From: CAWEHT01 sp963808455
Lineage (GTDB): Bacteria; Chloroflexota; Anaerolineae; CG2-30-64-16
Length of the DNA: 9,515 nt
NCBI GenBank assembly: GCA_963808455.1
Contig: CAWEHT010000305.1
Coordinates: 1-9,515 of the forward strand
Reading direction: 5' to 3'
Below the pieces are notes generated by a model that saw only the letters and a program-made list of their open reading frames with translations, was not told the DNA's origin and ran no database searches. Positions 1-6,722 of this stretch are shown piece by piece; the first letter of the stretch is position 1, and every line of letters begins with the position of its first letter. A program made the translations under genes and the position numbers.

Positions 1-2
1 GG

Positions 3-354
3 GAGGCCGGCGGGGCAGAGGACACCACGACCGCCGAAGGCACGGCGCTGCGTTTGATCGCGTGGGAAGCCGAAACGAGCGGGGGGCTGCGGGCGGCGCT
101 GGCCGGAGCCGCCCTGGGCCCGCTCTCACGTGTTCAACCTTTTCATCGGCCCCGAGGGCGGCTGGGCGCCGGAAGAGGTGCGCGACGCCCAGGCGCATGG
201 AGTGCGGCCGATCAGCCTCGGCCCGCGCATCCTGCGGTCGGAGACGGCTGGCATCGTGGCCACGGCGGCGATCCTGTGTGCCGCCGGAGAGATGGAACCG
301 GGCGCGGCAGCATTTCCCCGGCGTGCCCTAACTGACTTGGCGCCCCAAGGGTGA
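3..354 (+). CDS. rsmE: 16S rRNA (uracil1498-N3)-methyltransferase, 3' part, frameshifted
   Basis: This is the C-terminal part of RsmE, the SPOUT-fold enzyme that uses SAM to methylate U1498 of 16S rRNA. The true start lies upstream of the window. Frame 3 reads LRLIAWEAE (about 48-75), typical of the stretch before the SAM knot. Frame 1 then reads FNLFIGPEGGW, LGPRILRSETAG and a short tail ending at the TGA at 352-354. IGPEGG and the LG-RILR-ETA motif are the knot and SAM-binding signatures of the family. The two halves are in different frames, so an indel lies at about 111-130, in a run of G and C. I attribute it to sequence error because both halves are fully conserved in character. The nitroreductase gene starts 30 nt downstream on the same strand, so the two may be co-transcribed. 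Confidence 0.85.
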
Positions 355-384
355 GCCGGACGCCGCACGAGAGAGAGGTAGAGA

Positions 385-1250
385 ATGTGCTACAGCAGGC
401 CGGTGGCCGAGGTCATCAGGGAACGCTATTCGTGCCGGAAGTATCGGGCCGAACCGCTGGCGGAGGACTGCCGGCAGAGGCTGGCAGGCTACCTCGCTTC
501 GCTGGTGCGCGGGCCGCTAGGCACGCCGGCGCGGTTCGACCTGGTCGCCGCGACCGAGGGTGACCGCGCAGCGTTGAAGGGGCTGGGCACTTATGGCGTG
601 ATCAGGGGGTCGACCGGATTCATTGTAGGTGCAGCCCGCCCGTCTGAGAAGCACCTCGAAGACTTTGGCTACCTGATGGAGCGCGCGGTCCTGTTCGCTA
701 CCGACATGGGACTGGGAACCTGCTGGCTGGGTGGTACTTTCACCAAGAGCACTTTTGCAAGGAAGATCGGCGCCACGGAGGGCGACGACATACCCGCGGT
801 GACACCGGTTGGGTACAAGGCGGCCGAGGGCCGCTCGGGCGATCTCACCGCCGGGCGCGGGCAGCAGCAACCGGCTGCCTTGGGAGAGCCTGTTCTTCAA
901 AGGTGAATTCTGCGTGCCGCTTGCGCAAGCCGGCGCCGGCCCCTATGCTGGGCCTCTCCGAGTTGGTGCGGCTGGGCCCGTCGGCCAGCAACAAACAGCC
1001 GTGGAGGATCGTCGGGGATGAGCAGGCCTGGCACTTCTACCTGCAACGCACCAGAGGCTACCGCGACAATGTCTTGACCCGGCTGATGAGGCTGGCGGAC
1101 TTGCAGCGCGTGGACATGGGCATTGCCATGTGCCACTTCGATCTCACCGCCAGCGAGCTGGGCCTGCAAGGCCACTGGGCCGTCGCCGACCCCGGCATCG
1201 CCAGGCCGAACCCTGCGACGGAATACGTCGTGAGCTGGGTGGTGCAATAA
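385..1250 (+). CDS. TM1586-type nitroreductase family protein, two frameshifts
   Basis: This is a flavin-dependent nitroreductase-like protein of the 'putative TM nitroreductase' family; its physiological substrate is unknown. Frame 1 (385 to about 840) gives VIRERYSCRKY, the usual N-terminal R-S-RKY element, followed by MGLGTCWLGGTFTKSTFARK. Frame 2 (about 845-945) gives SSNRLPWESLFFKGEF. Frame 3 (about 955-1250) gives LVRLGPSASNKQPWRIV, the conserved PSASNxQPWR flavin-site motif, then RVDMGIAMCHFDL and the TAA stop. Together these make one protein of about 288 residues, the usual family size, so two indels are needed, near 830-850 and 945-960. The ATG at 385 follows GAGAGGT at 373-379. The frames do not overlap as separate real genes. 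Confidence 0.85.
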
Positions 1251-1283
1251 GCCAGGGGAAGCAGGCAGGGGAGCAAGAACGCT

Positions 1284-1325
1284 ATTCCCTGCTCCCTACT
1301 CCCTATTCCCTATACCCTATTCCCT
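1284..1325. repeat. Heptanucleotide tandem repeat (ATTCCCT-like), six units
   Basis: Six head-to-tail 7-mers: ATTCCCT, GCTCCCT, ACTCCCT, ATTCCCT, ATACCCT, ATTCCCT. Every unit keeps CCCT and the spacing is exact. The repeat lies between the convergent nitroreductase and dehydrogenase genes. The first units can also pair with GGGAGCA at 1269-1275 (partner TGCTCCC at 1290-1296), giving a weak hairpin between the two gene ends. Similar degenerate heptads occur in intergenic DNA of some cyanobacteria and Chloroflexota. I assign no function. Confidence 0.8.
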
Positions 1326-1332
1326 CTGCACC

Positions 1333-2926
1333 TTAGAGCCCGCCCGGGCAAGGAGCCTGCTTGCCCCAGTTCATCTCGCTGGTCACCTTGGCCTGTGTGA
1401 ACAGGAGCAGGTAGTCGGGACCACCGGCTTTCGAATCGGTGCCGCTCATGTTGAAGCCGCCGAATGGCTCCTGTCCGACCAATGCTCCCGTGCACTTCCG
1501 GTTGAAGTACAGGTTGCCGACGTGAAAATCGCGGCGGGCCCGCTCCAGGCGGTCGCGGCGCATGGAATACACCGAGCCCGTCAGCCCATAGTCGGTGCTG
1601 TTGGCAATGGCCAGGCCATCATCGAAGTCCTGCGCCCCGATGACCGCCAACACCGGGCCGAAGACCTCTTCCTGGGCCAGGCGTGCAGTAGGAGCGATGC
1701 CGGCAAAGATCGTTGGCTGCAAGAAGTAACCGTGTGCCGGGGTCTCGATGGGCTCGCCGCCCAGCACGAGCCGGCCCTCGCGCCTGCCGACCTCGATGTA
1801 TTGCAAGTGCTTCTCAAGCGCCGAGGCCTCGACCACCGGGCCCATGCCGACCTGCGGACCATCGGCCGGGTCACCCACCACGATCCGGCGGGCACGCTCG
1901 ACGATCTTCTGCAACAGCGGCTCGTGGATGCCATTGACGGCAATCGCTCGTGAGCAGGCCGAGCACTTCTGCCCCGCGAAGCTGAAAGCCGAGCGCACGA
2001 TGCCGTCGGCGGCCTCGTCGAGATCCGCAGTCTCGTCGACCGGATCGCGCCCTTGCCGCCCATCTTGGAGCACGGTGCGCTTCAACCATTTCTGCCCGGC
2101 CTGAACCTCCGCGGCACGCTGGAAAATACGTAGCCCAACTTCCTTGCTCCCGGTGAAGGCGATGAAACGGGTGAGAGGATGGTCGAACGAGCGCGTCGCC
2201 GACGGCGCCCCCAGGGCCAGGCAGGAAGCTCAACACGCCCGGTGGCAGGTGCAGTTGCTCGTTCAGGAGATCCACCAGCCAGGCGGCGACGACCGGCGAA
2301 GAGCTCGCCGGCTTGAGCACGGCCGTGTTGCCGGCCACGATACTGGCAACGGTCATGCCGGCCGTGAGGGCGCTCGGGAAGTTCCACGGTGGGATCACGG
2401 CGCCCGCACCCAGCGGGATGTAGGCGGTCTCGGCCTCCCGGTCAGGGCTGGGAACGGTCGGCTGAGGCGGGCCCAGGCGCAGCATCTCCCGGCCGTAGAA
2501 TTCCATGAAATCGATCGTCTCGGCCGTTTCCGCATCGGCCTCATCCCACGGCTTACCCACCTCAAGCACCATCAGCGCACTGAGCTCGTGCTTGCGGGCA
2601 CGCACGGCGCGCGCCGCACTGAAGAGGTAGCGCGCTCGCTCCTCGTAGGGCACGCGACGCCACGTCTCGAAGGCTGCGGCGGCCGAAGCCATGGCCTTGC
2701 CGGCCAGGTCGGGTGTTGCCTTGGCCAGCTTGCCGACCACCTGGCCCGGGTTGGCCGGGTTGCGAGACTCGAATGTCTCAGCGGAAAGGATCTTTTCGCC
2801 GCCAATGACCAGCGGGTAGGTCCGGCCAAGCTGCGCGGAGACTTTGTCCATGGCGCAACGAAATGCGCTCACGTTCTCGGGCCGGTTGAAGTCGGTCAGC
2901 GGTTCGTTGGTAAAGGGATATGCCAT
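1333..2926 (-). CDS. pruA: L-glutamate gamma-semialdehyde dehydrogenase (RocA type), frameshifted
   Basis: An NAD-dependent aldehyde dehydrogenase that oxidises glutamate semialdehyde (from P5C) to glutamate, the last step of proline and arginine catabolism. The N-terminus (FTNEPLTDFNRPENVSAF, then YPLVIGGEKI) and the length of about 530 codons match Bacillus RocA rather than generic ALDHs. Visible motifs are PPWNFP (residues 179-184, with the oxyanion Asn), LKPASSSP (cofactor Lys205), FTGSKEVG, FAGQKCSACSR with the catalytic Cys, EEVFGPVL, and QEPFGGFNMSGTDSKAGG near the C-terminus. The ATG at 2924-2926 is preceded by GGAGGT (2934-2939) at 7-nt spacing. Three frame changes are needed: near 2180, near 2065 and near 2045. 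The 2065 lesion removes the Glu of the LE-GGK general-base motif from the literal reading. These look like single-base sequence errors because the flanking motifs are intact. Confidence 0.9.
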
Positions 2927-2933
2927 GAGTTGT

Positions 2934-2939
2934 ACCTCC
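2934..2939 (-). promoter_or_regulatory. Ribosome binding site of pruA
   Basis: A perfect GGAGGT on the minus strand, 7 nt before the ATG at 2924-2926. It fixes the start of the dehydrogenase. Only about 52 nt separate this gene from the end of the DinB-like gene, so read-through from upstream is plausible. Confidence 0.8.
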
Positions 2940-2978
2940 GTGCCGCGTCAGCATAGGATACAGCCCAGGTCCGGTCTG

Positions 2979-3510
2979 TCAGACAGTGCTCTGTTCGGCA
3001 CCACTCGTCCCGCCGTCCTGGGGCGGCTCCTCGGCATCCAGACAGGTCCTCTGATAGCGATCCAGGCTCTGCGCGTGTTCGGCATAGTGCAGGGCCACAT
3101 CATAGATCATCTCGAGGAGCGATATCTCGGCGCCCCAGTGAGCGCGCCCGACCTCGGCGAGCGCGTCGTCGTCGGCAGCCTCCAGAAGATTCACCAGACG
3201 GCGGTGGGCGCCCGTAGCGCCGTCGACGACCGTGATCAGCGGTAGCCCGCGCCTGGCGTTGACATGTGCCTCGTTCCAGCCATCGTCGTAGCTGACGCCT
3301 GCCTGCCAGGGACGAGCTGCCGCGCCAGGCCCTGGCCGTGTGCGCGGCCTCCTCGTTCCAGTCCCAAACATGCGATAGGACATCTTTGGCCGTCCACGTG
3401 CCGGAAACCGTGTTTGCGGTTAGCTCTTCCTCCGTAAGTTGACCAAGACAGTCCGTCAGCTGTTTGAAATTATGTTCCAAGGCAATCCGCACTTCGTCAC
3501 GCGTGAGCAT
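2979..3510 (-). CDS. DinB / ClbS-DfsB superfamily protein, frameshifted
   Basis: A four-helix-bundle, probably metal-binding protein of the DinB/ClbS-like superfamily. Members include thiol transferases and hydrolases, but the substrate cannot be predicted here. The N-terminal frame reads MLTRDEVRIALEHNFKQL, then SGTWTAKDVLSHVWDWNEEA, which contains the first conserved His. The C-terminal frame reads SYDDGWNEAHVNARRG and later IYDVALHYAEHAQSLDRY, which contains the HxxxH pair. The halves are in different frames, with the indel at about 3309-3318, and together they give about 177 residues. The ATG at 3508-3510 is chosen over the one at 3561 because AGGGGGAG lies just upstream (about 3519-3526). 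The start overlaps the fdhD stop (3497) by 14 nt, which suggests translational coupling. Confidence 0.75.
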
Positions 3511-4294
3511 ATGCTTTCTCCCCCTCGTCTGCCACAAGGCGCTCATGGCCTGCGTAGACATTCAGGCTCCCATGCCGCACGTAGCCCACCAACGTCAGGT
3601 GCCAGGCCGTGGCGAGCGCCACGGATAGGCTGGTCGGTGACGAACGGCTGGCGACGATCGGCGTGCCCATGCGAGCGGCCTTTGTCAGCATCTCCGAACT
3701 GATACGTCCGGTCGTGAGCAGGATGCCGCCCGCGGTGGAGATATTCGAGACAAGGCAGCGCCCCCTGACCTTGTCGATCGTGTTGTGCCGTCCCACATCT
3801 TCGGCAACGGCGAGCAACGTTTCGCCTCGAGCCAGGGCGGAAGTATGAACGCCGCGCACGTCCTGATACAATCGCCCGGCCTGCATCAAAGCCCCCATCA
3901 AGCTGTCGATCTGCCGCACGCTGACCTGAGCTTCAGCAAGCACCGGCGCCGACATGCTGGACAGATCAGCGAAGGTCACACCCCCGCCACAACCACTGGT
4001 GATCGTCAGCCTGGCAGGCGCAACGAAATCCGGACGGCGCAACCAGACATCCACGCAGGCTCCGCTTGGGCACACCTTGAGCAGGCGCACATCGTCCACG
4101 CTCTCGATGATGCCCTCGCCGGCCAGGAACCCGAGCGCCAACAGGTCCAGATCGCGAGGCGTGCAGAGAAGCGAGACAACCTCCTGGCCGTTCACGTGCA
4201 GCCGGACGGGGCTCTCGCCCACGACGCCACCGCTCAATTTCCGCCAGCGTCCCGCCTCGAAGCGCTGGATCTCGACATTCTGACTGGCCTCCAA
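3497..4294 (-). CDS. fdhD: Formate dehydrogenase accessory sulfurtransferase FdhD
   Basis: FdhD transfers sulfur from a cysteine desulfurase to the molybdenum cofactor so that bis-MGD enzymes such as formate dehydrogenase become active. From the TTG start the protein has 265 residues, the usual family length. It has PVRLHVNGQEVVSLLCTP (29-46), LALGFLAGEGII (52-63), SGCGGG with Cys102 in the sulfur-carrying loop, RGVHTSAL (147-154), EDVGRHNTIDK (165-175), TGRISSEM (195-202) and SRSSPTSLSVALA. This is the only long gene in the window with no visible frameshift. The frame stays open to 4447, but a good promoter lies at 4418-4447, so translation should begin inside that. TTG at 4292-4294 follows AAGGAG closely (3-nt spacing); ATG at 4400-4402 is the alternative. 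No formate dehydrogenase gene is in view. Confidence 0.93.
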   Translation of the reverse strand: MEASQNVEIQRFEAGRWRKLSGGVVGESPVRLHVNGQEVVSLLCTPRDLDLLALGFLAGEGIIESVDDVRLLKVCPSGACVDVWLRRPDFVAPARLTITSGCGGGVTFADLSSMSAPVLAEAQVSVRQIDSLMGALMQAGRLYQDVRGVHTSALARGETLLAVAEDVGRHNTIDKVRGRCLVSNISTAGGILLTTGRISSEMLTKAARMGTPIVASRSSPTSLSVALATAWHLTLVGYVRHGSLNVYAGHERLVADEGEKAYAHA

Positions 4295-4336
4295 AGGCTC
4301 CTTCCTCGTCGAGTTCAGCCAGGGGCTGCAAGTGAC

Positions 4337-4372
4337 ATCGACCCTCCGCCAGGGGGGTATCGGCCCTCCGCC
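4337..4372. repeat. 14-nt direct repeat in the fdhD leader
   Basis: ATCGACCCTCCGCC at 4337-4350 recurs as ATCGGCCCTCCGCC at 4359-4372, with one mismatch and a 22-nt period. It lies between the predicted fdhD promoter and the TTG start, so it would be in the leader RNA. It could be an operator pair or part of a leader structure, or chance in GC-rich DNA. Confidence 0.5.
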
Positions 4373-4417
4373 GGGAGTTCGCCCATGGTCGTCAGACACC
4401 ATCGAGCTGGCACAAGC

Positions 4418-4447
4418 ATTATACCGCGGACCGAGGCGGCTCGCCAA
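4418..4447 (-). promoter_or_regulatory. Predicted sigma70-type promoter of fdhD
   Basis: On the minus strand there is a perfect -10 TATAAT (4418-4423), an 18-nt spacer and a TTGGCG -35 (4442-4447). Transcription would start near 4411, giving a leader of about 117 nt before the TTG start. This argues against an fdhD start at 4447. It would also drive the coupled DinB-like gene and perhaps pruA. Confidence 0.6.
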
Positions 4448-4618
4448 CCAATGATCAGAAGGCTATAGCCGGCTTTGCGGATCATCAGAGGCCAGCGCCG
4501 AACCTGCGGGTAACCCGAAGACCACAGCTGAGCTCACGAATTGCCGGGAGGATCCGGCCGAATTGACGAGCAATCAAAAGGTCCCGTCTTCTGACCGACC
4601 ATTCGTGCTATTAGTCAC
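4448..4618. other. Divergent intergenic DNA without recognised gene
   Basis: This stretch lies between the fdhD promoter and the start of the inverted duplication. I find no coding signature. A short perfect palindrome, GGGTAACCC (4509-4517), and a GGATC/GATCC pairing around it could form a modest structure on either strand. It lies upstream of the predicted fdhD start site, so I do not call it a leader element. Confidence 0.4.
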
Positions 4619-4645
4619 CGATATCTCTCGCATGCCTGCCCCGAC

Positions 4646-4673
4646 TTGACACAATCGCCGGCCCTGCTATATC
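4646..4673 (+). promoter_or_regulatory. Promoter of the CBM48 gene (left copy)
   Basis: A consensus -35 TTGACA (4646-4651), a 16-nt spacer and a -10 TATATC (4668-4673), about 75 nt before the start codon at 4749. It is exactly repeated on the minus strand of the right arm. It is the strongest promoter in the window and suggests good constitutive expression. Confidence 0.75.
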
Positions 4674-4748
4674 CTGCGGTTGCGCCAGCCGAGCGAACCG
4701 ATCGATGCAATACGCTGATGCAAAATGGCCATGTACGAAGGAGCCTTT

Positions 4749-5045
4749 ATGAAAAAGAAAAAGGGCCGTGGCAATAAGACCACGGTGACGTTTGAAATGC
4801 GGCAAGCCGATTCTGAGGCCGAGGTGGCCGTAGCCGGGGATTTCAACGAGTGGAGCATGTCGGCGAATCCCCTGAAGAAGCAGAAGGATGGCAGTTGGAG
4901 CGCGACCGTGAGCCTGGCACCGGGGACGTACAGATATCGCTTCGTCGCCGACGGCAAGAAGTGGCTCAACGACCCGACCGCGGATCGCTACGAGCCGTCG
5001 GGCCTGGGGGAAGACAATTCGGTGGTTGTGGTGGAGGCCATGTAG
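4749..5045 (+). CDS. Stand-alone CBM48 / isoamylase early-set domain protein (left copy)
   Basis: A 98-residue cytoplasmic protein consisting of one immunoglobulin-like glycogen-binding module (CBM48, as in AMPK-beta and the N-terminus of branching and debranching enzymes), with no catalytic domain. After a basic tail (MKKKKGRGNK) come VTFEMRQADSEAEVAVAGDF, NEWSMSANPLKKQKDGSW, PGTYRYRFVADGKKW and the final strand NSVVVVEAM. The G-DFN-W, DG-W and Y-YRF-VDG pattern is diagnostic, and Trp35, Trp50 and Trp72 are candidate sugar contacts. ATG 4749 is preferred over 4725 because GAAGGAG (4737-4743) sits 5 nt before it. A strong terminator follows. The frame is intact in both copies. It may tether or sense glycogen, but this is inference from the fold. 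Confidence 0.88.
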   Translation: MKKKKGRGNKTTVTFEMRQADSEAEVAVAGDFNEWSMSANPLKKQKDGSWSATVSLAPGTYRYRFVADGKKWLNDPTADRYEPSGLGEDNSVVVVEAM

Positions 5046-5086
5046 AGCAGCCGGCCGGCTGCCTAGCTGGTCTCTGAGAAAGTACA

Positions 5087-5111
5087 GGGCGCCTTGCGGC
5101 GCCCATTTTTG
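5087..5111 (+). terminator. Rho-independent terminator after the CBM48 gene (left copy)
   Basis: A perfect 7-bp stem GGGCGCC / GGCGCCC (5087-5093 and 5098-5104) with a TTGC loop, followed by ATTTTTG. It lies 41 nt after the CBM48 stop and 30 nt beyond the gpmA stop on the other strand. The T-run serves the + strand gene best; the stem may also slow transcription arriving from gpmA. Confidence 0.9.
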
Positions 5112-5140
5112 TTGGCATCAAGTCGGCGAGCCGGCTGCGA

Positions 5141-5889
5141 TCAGGCCTTGCGCGCGGCCTGGGCTGCCACGGCGGCAGCGGCTTTGGTTGCGGCCTCAGG
5201 ATCACCAAGGTAGCAATGCCTGATCGGACTCAACAGCTCATCCAGCTCGTATACGAGAGGGATGCCGGTAGGGATATTCAAGTCCACGATCTCTTCGTCA
5301 GGGACGTTGTCGAGATACTTGACCAGCGCCCGCAGGCTGTTGCCGTGAGCCGCGATGAGTATCCGCTGGCCGTTCTTCAGGTCAGGCACAATCGTTTGAT
5401 GCCAGTAGGGCAAGAAGCGCGCCACTGTGTCCTTGAGGCATTCGGTGAGCGGCAGGTCGGCTGCGCTAAGTTCTGCGTAGCGCCTTTCGCGGCCGGGGTA
5501 ACGGGGTCGTCAGGAGTCAGAGCCGGCGGGGGAACGTCATAGGAGCGCCGCCACAGATGCACTTGCTCCTGCCCGAACTTGTCGGCCGTCTCGGCCTTGT
5601 TCAGGCCCTGGAGCGCCCCGTAGTGGCGCTCATTGAGCCGCCATGTCCGGTAGACGGGGATCCACATCTGGTCGATTTCGTCCAGGGCGATCCACAGGGT
5701 GCGGATGGCGCGCTTGAGCACGGATGTGTAGGCCACGTCGAACAGGTAGCCACCCTCGCGCAACAACTTGCCGCCATCGTGCGCTTCAGCAGTCCCCTTC
5801 TCGGAGAGGTCCACATCCGTCCAGCCGGTGAACCGGTTCTCTTTGTTCCATTCGCTTTCGCCATGTCGCAACAGCACCATCTTGATCAT
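5141..5889 (-). CDS. gpmA: 2,3-bisphosphoglycerate-dependent phosphoglycerate mutase (left copy, one frameshift)
   Basis: GpmA interconverts 3- and 2-phosphoglycerate in glycolysis and gluconeogenesis through a phosphohistidine. The N-terminus MIKMVLLRHGESEWN carries the RHGE motif with catalytic His9, followed by NRFTGWTDVDLSEKG and NERHYGALQGLNKAETA. The C-terminal frame carries FLPYWHQTIVPDLKNGQR, IAAHGNSLRALVK with the second catalytic His, and NIPTGIPLVYELDELLSP. The total of about 248 residues is normal for the family. One frame change lies near 5480-5500, between PALTPDDP and the RYAEL-LPLTECLKDT segment that another frame supplies. ATG 5887-5889 has AGGAGGGG upstream at 7-nt spacing, and that ribosome site begins 2 nt after the tRNA gene ends. 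The stop is at 5141. Confidence 0.92.
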
Positions 5890-5906
5890 ACACCAACCCC
5901 TCCTGA

Positions 5907-5980
5907 TACCCCCGGAGCGATTCGAACGCTCGGCCTAGGCGTTAGCAAATTGACTCTATCTAGCCCCTAAGCTTACCCAC
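5907..5980 (-). tRNA. tRNA gene, corrupted left copy (isotype uncertain)
   Basis: On the minus strand the 3' half is clear: T-arm GAGCG-TTCGAAT-CGCTC, then CGGGGGT and discriminator A (5907). The 5' half is damaged: the acceptor reads GTGGGTA and the D-arm is garbled (GCTTAGGGGCTAGATAGAG). The anticodon region reads TTTGCTAACGCCT, which taken literally would give GCT. That is unsafe because the right copy disagrees and the short variable loop does not fit tRNA-Ser. It lies 17 nt upstream of the gpmA start, on the same strand. A TATGCT -10 lies at 5994-5999. Confidence 0.65.
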
Positions 5981-6057
5981 AAACAGCGGAACGAGCATAG
6001 CACAACGGCGGTGGTGAAGGAAAAGGCAAATGGCCTGGCCGGGCACCGAAGCGTGGT

Positions 6058-6433
6058 TCAGGCAACCCGGGCCCTGGGATTCTGCTGGATTCGCCTTCGG
6101 CCCGCCGGTCGGGTTCTCCAATAAGCCCAGCCAGGCCCGCAACTCGCTGCGGTTCGGGTCCCGTCAGCAGACATCCGTGGTCGATGCGGGCGGGCTGGCG
6201 CCGGTTCGCAGCGCCAGCGGCGCCTTGCACGGTTCGAGGCTGTCTTCCACGGCGATCACGAGAGTCGGGCACCCGCTCTCGAAGCCGGTCCACGCTCGCA
6301 CCGGCTGCCGGCTGCCGCCTTGTCCTGCTTGATGTCCACTTTGGCGTAGGGCCAACTGGGACTCGTCCAGGGCCGCCTGCGTATCCATGCAGTTCGGGGA
6401 CCGGGGCGATACATAGACGACAAGCCTCGACAT
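6058..6433 (-). CDS. Glutaredoxin-like thiol-disulfide protein (left copy, frameshifted)
   Basis: A small thioredoxin-fold protein of about 125 residues. The start MSRLVVYVSP leads into the redox motif, which reads RSPNC here and RCSNC in the right copy, so this copy appears to have lost the first Cys of CxxC by base error. Next come MDTQAALDESQLA, then AWTGFES and PTLVIA, the cis-Pro element of the fold (clean VPTLVIA in the right copy), and EDSLEPC. Frames change at least at 6340-6350 and 6285-6300, and 9 nt present in the right copy are missing in the WLG-LLENP region (about 6127). The ATG at 6431-6433 is preceded by AGGAG-like sequence. The role may be thiol reduction or a redox partner; the target is unknown. 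It is divergent from the LysM gene. Confidence 0.7.
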
Positions 6434-6722
6434 CGCTCCTCTTTCTTCGTGTACCTTTTTGGTTTTGCCCGATGAGGTCTATAATGTCTGGTGCTCGGCA
6501 GGCCAGTTTCATCGCTCCGCTCGCGGACCGCCAAGATTACCGCTGGCAGTATACTGTATACGATGGAGAGCCACCGCTGCCGGGTGGTTTCTGCAGGTTA
6601 CTATGTATCACGAAAGCCGGCTCCAAAGGGAAATCTGCGGCCTCTCGTTTGAAGAGTCGTCACGCTCTGGCCGCCGTCGCCCCCTCACGGGGCACCAGCT
6701 GGCACAAACGAAGGAGAGGAAA
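6434..6722 (+). promoter_or_regulatory. Divergent control region with long LysM leader (left copy)
   Basis: About 289 nt separate the glutaredoxin-like and LysM starts. A perfect -10 TATAAT (6480-6485) faces LysM and predicts a leader of roughly 230 nt. GTATAC-T-GTATAC (6549-6561) is a 13-nt palindrome that could be an operator. GCCCC/GGGGC (about 6679-6694) forms a hairpin shortly before the LysM ribosome site AAGGAGAGG (6711-6719). I find no coding sequence, and the leader does not match a riboswitch class that I can recognise. Confidence 0.5.

Noticed and set aside
1522..1953. + strand open frames opposite pruA
   Set aside because: They are antisense shadows of a conserved GC-rich dehydrogenase and show no family motifs or ribosome sites.
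4470..4560. Moco riboswitch candidate near fdhD
   Set aside because: I cannot confirm the consensus from memory, and the segment lies upstream of the predicted fdhD transcription start, so it would not be in the leader.
5907..5980. tRNA-Ser(GCT) from the literal left anticodon
   Set aside because: The long variable arm required for tRNA-Ser is absent and the right copy does not support the reading.
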